10,616 bases of DNA from Coriobacteriales bacterium (GTDB taxonomy: Bacteria > Actinomycetota > Coriobacteriia > Coriobacteriales > UBA8131). The translations under genes and the position numbers were made by a program. Location of the stretch: NCBI GenBank assembly GCA_031274985.1, contig JAISPK010000017.1, positions 1 through 10,616 of the forward strand. Reading direction: 5' to 3'. Below, in pieces: positions 6,645 to 10,616 of the stretch (its first letter is position 1; each line of letters opens with the position of its first letter). The notes below the pieces were generated by a model. It was not told the DNA's origin, made no database searches, and saw only the letters and a program-made list of their open reading frames with translations.

Positions 6645-8078
6645 ATGGCAAGCATCGAGCTCAACTGCTTTTCTCCTCTGGCCTTTTTTTCACAGGAACA
6701 CTTACAGACCATCCACAGAGGAGCTCTGGAGATCCTGGAGACGGTGGGCTGTGAGCTGCAGCACCGTGAAGCGCTAGCGCTCCTGGAGTCCGGTGGAGCG
6801 CGCGTTGAGGGCAGGCGCGTCTTTCTTTCTGCAAGCATGGTGGATCAGGCGCTGAGCACAGCTCCCTCCCGCGTTTTACTCTACAACAGAGAGGGCGCGC
6901 CCGCGCTTGACCTCTCAGGAAGAAACGCCTGCTTTGGCACCGGCTCGGATTGCCTGTACCTCCTGGACAGTTTTACGGGTGAGCGCCGGGTGTTTTTAGA
7001 GCAGGACATGATCGATGCGGTAAGACTCTGCGAGGCCCTGCCTCACGTAGACTTTCTCATGTCTATGGGCATGATCAGCGACACTCAGGCCGAGCATCAG
7101 TGCCAAAAGCAATACGCCAACATGCTCAAATATTCAAAAAAGCCGCAGGTTGTCATTGCTATCAACCGCCCGTGTTTGGACGACATCGTTGAACTCGCCG
7201 CAGCCGCGATACCCGGGGGACGTGACGAGCTCAAGCGCAAGCCCCGCTTTGTGCTCTACACTGAGCCCACCTCGCCCCTGTTGCACTCCTTTGAGGCAAT
7301 CGATAAATTGCTCTACGCAGCAGAAAACCTCGTGCCCACCAACTATGCGCCCGGTATGATGGCCGGAGCAACCGGCCCCATAACCCCTCCGGGAGCCGTG
7401 ACCCTTGCAGCAGCAGAATGTCTCTTTGGCCTGGTGCTCCACCAGTTGGCCGGAGCCGGCGCTCCCTTTATCTTTGGCGCGGGCATGAGCAATATCGACA
7501 TGCAGAGCATGCAGCCGTCGTATGCCTCGCCCGAGGCCATGATGACGCAGGCCGGGCTCTGTGAACTCGGACGTACCCTCTACAAGCTCCCCACCTGGGG
7601 TTTTGCAGGCTGCAGCGCGTCCAAACTTGCCGACACCCAGGCCATCAACGAGGCGGCAACGTATATTTTCACGGCCGGACTCACCGGCTCTAACCTCAAC
7701 CACGATCTGGGCTATTTGGAGTTTGGCCTGACGTATTCCTTTGACCTGCTCGTGATGTGCAACGAGAGCGTGGGCCAACTGCGCCGTATCATGGACGGGA
7801 TGCCGCTTTCGCGCGAGACCATGGCGCTCGATGCCATCCGTGAGGTAGGCCCCGCCGGTGAGTTTTTGACCTGCGACCACACGCTTGAGCACTACCGCGA
7901 AAACTGGATGCCCGGTGTCACCGATCGCAATATCTATGAGCGCTGGGCGGAGCTCGGCTCCCTGAGCATGGAACAGCGCTGCAAGGCCCTGATTAAAGCG
8001 ATTCTCAGCGAGCCGGCTGCTGCCTACCGGGAGCAGGCCATCGATGCCGTTTTGAACAAGATCCTTGCGAGCCAGTGA
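6645..8078 (+). CDS. MttB-superfamily (trimethylamine methyltransferase-like, non-pyrrolysine) methyltransferase
   Basis: Members of this TIM-barrel superfamily move a methyl group from a quaternary or tertiary amine to a cobalamin-binding protein; known non-pyrrolysine members act on glycine betaine, proline betaine or carnitine. The 477-residue protein is of family length and has the expected blocks: F97-G-T-G-S-D; the glycine/proline-rich P236-G-M-M-A-G-A-T-G-P-I-T; A321-G-C-S-A-S-K-L-A-D-T-Q-A; H353-D-L-G-Y-L-E-F-G; and the C-terminal E406-F-L-T-C-D-H-T-L-E-H-Y with W421-M-P. The frame contains no internal TAG, so it lacks the pyrrolysine of true MttB and should not be called a trimethylamine enzyme. 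AAGGG at 6633-6637 supports the start. The 51-base gap upstream holds TACAAT at 6605-6610 and a small stem (6616-6620 with 6629-6633). The substrate is unknown, and no corrinoid protein or reactivase is encoded nearby. Confidence 0.88.
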   Translation: MASIELNCFSPLAFFSQEHLQTIHRGALEILETVGCELQHREALALLESGGARVEGRRVFLSASMVDQALSTAPSRVLLYNREGAPALDLSGRNACFGTGSDCLYLLDSFTGERRVFLEQDMIDAVRLCEALPHVDFLMSMGMISDTQAEHQCQKQYANMLKYSKKPQVVIAINRPCLDDIVELAAAAIPGGRDELKRKPRFVLYTEPTSPLLHSFEAIDKLLYAAENLVPTNYAPGMMAGATGPITPPGAVTLAAAECLFGLVLHQLAGAGAPFIFGAGMSNIDMQSMQPSYASPEAMMTQAGLCELGRTLYKLPTWGFAGCSASKLADTQAINEAATYIFTAGLTGSNLNHDLGYLEFGLTYSFDLLVMCNESVGQLRRIMDGMPLSRETMALDAIREVGPAGEFLTCDHTLEHYRENWMPGVTDRNIYERWAELGSLSMEQRCKALIKAILSEPAAAYREQAIDAVLNKILASQ

Positions 8079-8090
8079 AAGGGTTATACC

Positions 8091-9275
8091 ATGTCAATCT
8101 ATGATTATTCTCCTCGCACCATAGCCGCACGGGTGGGCACCGAAGTGGATACTGCCTATCATTCTCTGGGCGTTCCCATCTATATGACCAATAATTACCT
8201 CTTTGACGAGGTGGCACAGGGTGCGGAGCTCTGCCACTCAACGGATGCGGGAGACTGCTACACGCGCATGTCCAACCCCACGAACAATGAGTTGGGCCGG
8301 GCTCTGGCAGCTCTGGAAGGCGCGGAGGCAGGGCTGCCCTTTGCCAGCGGTGCGGCTGCCTTCTCTGCGCTGATGCTGACCCTTCTCAAGTCCGGCGACC
8401 ATGTCCTGAGCGACAACGCTACCTATTCGGCAACCAACTATCTGCTCACCGAGCTCCTGCCCAAGTTTGGCGTGGAGACCACCTTGATTGACTTTACCGA
8501 CGTTGCTGCCGTGCGTGCGGCGCTGCGCCCCAATACAAAGATCGTGTTTTTTGAGACACCCTGCAACCCCACCATGAAGGTTATCGATATAGCGCGTATC
8601 GCGCAGGTCGCTCGAGAGGCCGGCGCACTATCGGTCATTGACAACACCTTCTCCACTCCCTTTATCACGCGCCCCCTTGAACTGGGCATAGACCTCGTTA
8701 TGCATTCAACAACCAAGTTCCTGGGCGGGCATGGCGATGCTATCGGCGGTGTTCTCGTGGGCCCAAAAACACTGATCGATCAAATCTGGAATGTCGGGCT
8801 CAAGAATCTGGGCGGTTGCGCCTCTCCTTTTAACTCGTTTCTTGTGCTGCGGGGCATCAAGACTCTGGAGGTGCGCATGGAATATTGCTGCAAGATGGCG
8901 GCAGCCGTTGCCGAATACCTTCAAGGTCACCCCAAGGTTGCGCAGGTGCATTATCCGGGTCTGCCCTCGCACCCCGGGCATGAGATTGCACGCGGCCAGA
9001 TGCAACGCTTTGGAGCGCTGCTCTCCTTTGAACTAAAAGGTGGCATGGAGGCCGGAATTACGTTGATGGACAACGTCAAGCTCTGCGCACTTGCCGTGAG
9101 CTTGGGCGAAGCAAATACGCTGGTGCAGCACCCGGCATCTATGACCCACTGGTATGTGCCACAAGAGATCAGGCTTCAAAACGGCATCACCGATGGACTC
9201 ATTCGATTCTCTGCCGGTCTCGAGAGTATCGACGAGATCATTGAAGACCTGGAGAGAGCGCTGAGCTTGGTATGA
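8091..9275 (+). CDS. Cys/Met-metabolism PLP-dependent enzyme, methionine gamma-lyase-like
   Basis: The 394-residue protein belongs to the cystathionine/methionine gamma-lyase fold-type I family, active in the cytoplasm. Visible landmarks are Y57-T-R-M-S-N-P-T (phosphate contact from the partner subunit), S86-G-A-A-A, the PLP-stacking Tyr112, E155-T-P-C-N-P-T, D184 contacting the pyridine nitrogen, and the Schiff-base lysine K209 in H-S-T-T-K-F-L-G-G-H-G. The C-terminal block S337-L-G-E-A-N-T-L-V-Q-H-P-A-S-M-T-H resembles methionine gamma-lyase, with R372 placed to bind the substrate carboxylate. However, the cysteine typical of methionine gamma-lyases two residues after the stacking tyrosine is Ala114. 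Cystathionine gamma-lyase or synthase and O-acetylhomoserine sulfhydrylase therefore remain possible. The start has AAAGGG seven bases upstream and lies 12 bases after the methyltransferase stop; the hydrolase gene overlaps its own stop. All three are probably one transcript. Confidence 0.88.
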   Translation: MSIYDYSPRTIAARVGTEVDTAYHSLGVPIYMTNNYLFDEVAQGAELCHSTDAGDCYTRMSNPTNNELGRALAALEGAEAGLPFASGAAAFSALMLTLLKSGDHVLSDNATYSATNYLLTELLPKFGVETTLIDFTDVAAVRAALRPNTKIVFFETPCNPTMKVIDIARIAQVAREAGALSVIDNTFSTPFITRPLELGIDLVMHSTTKFLGGHGDAIGGVLVGPKTLIDQIWNVGLKNLGGCASPFNSFLVLRGIKTLEVRMEYCCKMAAAVAEYLQGHPKVAQVHYPGLPSHPGHEIARGQMQRFGALLSFELKGGMEAGITLMDNVKLCALAVSLGEANTLVQHPASMTHWYVPQEIRLQNGITDGLIRFSAGLESIDEIIEDLERALSLV

Positions 9276-10297
9276 GTTCCGTGCACAGGGAAGAGTGGCA
9301 CTTTGCAGCATCTAACGGTGAGGGTGAGATCTTTGCGCGCGCCTGGCTACCGGGCGAACAGCCCAAGGCCGTGGTGCAGATAGCTCACGGCATGAGCGAG
9401 CATAGTGGTCGCTATGACGAATTTGCCACCTTTCTCTGTAATCAAGGCTACCTTGTTGTTGCTAACGACCATGCCGGCCACGGTAAAAGCGCTCAGGGCC
9501 ATCTCGGCTCCTTTGCCGCCCGTGCCGGTGGGCTGAACTGCTCAGTCGCAGACTTTCAGAGACTCTTTGACAGGGCGGCGGGGCTGGCGAGACAGGGAGA
9601 CGGGGTTGCAGACAGAAGGTACGTCCCCTTATGTCCGCAACGTCCCCCTTTGTCTGCAACCCCGTCTCCCTGTCCCGTCCCCCTTCCCCGGATTCTCTTC
9701 GGGCAGAGTATGGGAAGCCTTATGGCCGCGCTGTATGCAGAACGTTTTGATGATCTCTCTGCTTTGATTCTCAGCGCCACCCCCTCGGCAATCAAGTTCT
9801 CGGGAGCTATCCAGCTGCTCACCGGCATTATCGCCACAACCCGGGGGCAGCTTGCACGCTCGTCCCTGCTCGAAAAGCTCACCGGAACGGTTGCTCATAT
9901 GACTGATGAGCAAAAGACGCAGGCTCGCCACTGGCTCACCCGCGACACGGACAAAATCAAGGAGTTTAATGATGACCCGCTCGGTGGCTTTGATTATTCA
10001 GCTGGTGGATACCACGCCATGATGCAAGCCTATCGCCACGTCAATGCAAAGAACTGGGGGGCCCAGATGCCCGACATCCCGCTGCTCATTGTTGCCGGCG
10101 AAGCCGACCAGAGTTCCGGTTTTGGCAAAGGCCCTCGCCATTTTGCCCGACAACTGGCCAAGACCGGCCACAGCCAGGTAGAGCTTAAGCTCTTCGAAGA
10201 TGCCCGTCACGAGCTGGTCAACGAGCTGGGCAGGCAGGAGATCTACGCCTTTCTCACCAGTTGGATCAACCAGCAGGTAGCACAGAAGTCTCGCTAA
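9272..10297 (+). CDS. Alpha/beta hydrolase (monoacylglycerol lipase/lysophospholipase-like) with an in-frame repeat insertion
   Basis: The 341-residue protein is a serine hydrolase of the PldB/monoacylglycerol lipase type, whose members cleave acyl esters of glycerol or lysophospholipids. The opening block contains H39-G-M-S-E-H-S-G-R-Y (oxyanion region), then N65-D-H-A-G-H-G-K-S. The nucleophile elbow is G144-Q-S-M-G with Ser146; the likely acid is D279 in A-G-E-A-D-Q, and the histidine is H313 in A-R-H-E. The start overlaps the preceding stop by four bases (ATGA), implying translational coupling. Residues from about 105 to 137 are foreign to the family: a Pro-, Arg- and Cys-rich stretch encoded by a palindromic repeat, placed between the helix ending D-F-Q-R-L-F-D-R-A and the strand P-R-I-L-F-G-Q-S. 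It leaves the frame and the triad intact, so the enzyme could still fold if the insert loops out. True substrate unknown. Confidence 0.87.
   Translation: MSSVHREEWHFAASNGEGEIFARAWLPGEQPKAVVQIAHGMSEHSGRYDEFATFLCNQGYLVVANDHAGHGKSAQGHLGSFAARAGGLNCSVADFQRLFDRAAGLARQGDGVADRRYVPLCPQRPPLSATPSPCPVPLPRILFGQSMGSLMAALYAERFDDLSALILSATPSAIKFSGAIQLLTGIIATTRGQLARSSLLEKLTGTVAHMTDEQKTQARHWLTRDTDKIKEFNDDPLGGFDYSAGGYHAMMQAYRHVNAKNWGAQMPDIPLLIVAGEADQSSGFGKGPRHFARQLAKTGHSQVELKLFEDARHELVNELGRQEIYAFLTSWINQQVAQKSR
9591..9674. repeat. GC-rich palindromic repeat element inserted in the hydrolase gene
   Basis: Positions 9591-9613 and 9652-9674 are perfect 23-base inverted repeats, beginning GACAGGGAGACGGGG on the left, separated by 38 bases. 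The interior can extend pairing (for example ACGT at 9621-9624 with ACGT at 9640-9643). Flanking sequence to about 9690 on the right is C-rich (CCCGTCCCCC) and partly complementary to the G-rich stretch before 9591, so the original element may have been about 100 bases. Its composition is unlike the surrounding gene, and it encodes residues foreign to the protein family. It resembles the short palindromic REP/MITE-like repeats spread by IS200/IS605-type or REP-associated transposases. That origin is inference; no transposase lies in the window. Confidence 0.8.
9621..9658. repeat. Two 19-base tandem units inside the palindromic element
   Basis: 9621-9639 and 9640-9658 both read ACGTCCCC, then a TT-containing step, then TGTC-GCA or TGTCTGCA. 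They agree at 16 of 19 positions. The second unit runs into the right arm of the palindrome, so the element is built from repeated ACGTCCCC-type modules rather than being a simple hairpin. Confidence 0.6.
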
Positions 10298-10616
10298 ATC
10301 AGCGGCTTTAAGATACTGAGGATAGCTTCCTCTTCTTCTACGGTTGCTATCAGCCCACTACGTTTTCGGTCAAGGTAGCCAATGAGCTGGGCATGCCGGT
10401 CTTTCGTGAGTTTCCAACGCACTGCGATGATTATCGCCGGCACCAACAGAATGACTGACGAAAACCCGAGGATTCCCTTGATGGTAAAAAGTACGACCTC
10501 GCTCTGGGTTTGGTTGATAAGCACGGTAGCTCCGTCAACGAGATTCTCGACCGGCTTGATAAAGCCCGAGAGGCCCAGTAGCATCAGGGCAACCCAGTTA
10601 GCCAGCGCAGCTGCGC
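10294..10616 (-). CDS. C-terminal part of a GPH/MFS_2-type sugar:cation symporter, 5' end outside window
   Basis: The minus-strand frame is open to the window edge, so this is the last 106 or so residues of a larger membrane protein; an internal ATG at 10582-10584 is unlikely to be the start. Two hydrophobic segments are visible. The first includes A-N-W-V-A-L-M-L-L-G-L-S-G-F; the second includes L-L-V-P-A-I-I-I-A-V. The tail T-K-D-R-H-A-Q, followed by a charged helix with D-R-K-R-S-G, matches the usual C-terminal pattern of glycoside-pentoside-hexuronide:cation symporters (MelB-like MFS_2), where a T-K-x-R-H motif follows the last helix. Substrate cannot be told from this end. The stop (TAG) overlaps the hydrolase stop on the other strand, so the two genes converge with no space between them. 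Confidence 0.65.
   Translation of the reverse strand, partial: AAALANWVALMLLGLSGFIKPVENLVDGATVLINQTQSEVVLFTIKGILGFSSVILLVPAIIIAVRWKLTKDRHAQLIGYLDRKRSGLIATVEEEEAILSILKPLI

Noticed and set aside
7134..7892. Long minus-strand open frame of 252 codons
   Set aside because: It is antisense to the clearly conserved MttB-family gene, has no recognisable motif and is expected in GC-rich coding DNA.
9590..9690. Intein or CRISPR-like array within the hydrolase gene
   Set aside because: The insert is about 30 codons with no splicing motifs, and it has only two tandem 19-base units without spacers; a palindromic repeat insertion explains it better.
9272..10297. Hydrolase as a pseudogene because of the insertion
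   Set aside because: The frame is uninterrupted and the Ser, Asp and His of the triad are all present, so inactivation cannot be claimed from sequence.

Overview
The window looks like a chromosomal segment of a moderately GC-rich anaerobic bacterium with a Gram-positive-style gene set. The pointers are strong GGAGG-type ribosome binding sites, an LAGC lipobox lipoprotein, a meso-diaminopimelate dehydrogenase, and a non-pyrrolysine MttB-family methyltransferase. Coriobacteriia (Eggerthella relatives) or a Clostridia/Desulfitobacterium-like host would fit. This taxonomic guess is inference; no rRNA or marker gene is present.

Left part (1-1190): the tail of an unrecognised membrane-anchored or exported protein on the plus strand converges on an unrecognised lipoprotein on the minus strand. 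From 1351 to 10297 every gene lies on the plus strand. The first two encode membrane proteins: a CDP-alcohol phosphatidyltransferase (1351-2016) and, after a terminator-like hairpin, a small four-helix membrane protein (2084-2515). Next come a GT4 glycosyltransferase (2682-3896) and, 23 bases later, a NudC-like Nudix hydrolase (3920-4771). Diaminopimelate dehydrogenase (4815-5807) and a YhhN/TMEM86-family lysoplasmalogenase-like protein (about 5910-6593) follow.

Right part (6645-10297): a tight three-gene unit. It holds an MttB-superfamily methyltransferase, a methionine gamma-lyase-like PLP enzyme 12 bases later, and an alpha/beta hydrolase whose start overlaps the previous stop (ATGA). There is no cognate corrinoid protein in the window. 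The hydrolase gene carries an in-frame insertion of a GC-rich palindromic repeat, with perfect 23-base arms at 9591-9613 and 9652-9674. It adds about 30 Pro/Arg/Cys-rich residues just before the nucleophile elbow. The minus-strand C-terminal part of a GPH/MFS_2-type sugar:cation symporter closes the window; its stop codon overlaps the hydrolase stop.

The most notable items are the repeat that has become coding sequence, the pairing of an MttB-family methyltransferase with a C-S lyase-type PLP enzyme, and the Cys-to-Ala change at the methionine gamma-lyase cysteine position in that enzyme. No gene-free stretch exceeds about 170 bases.
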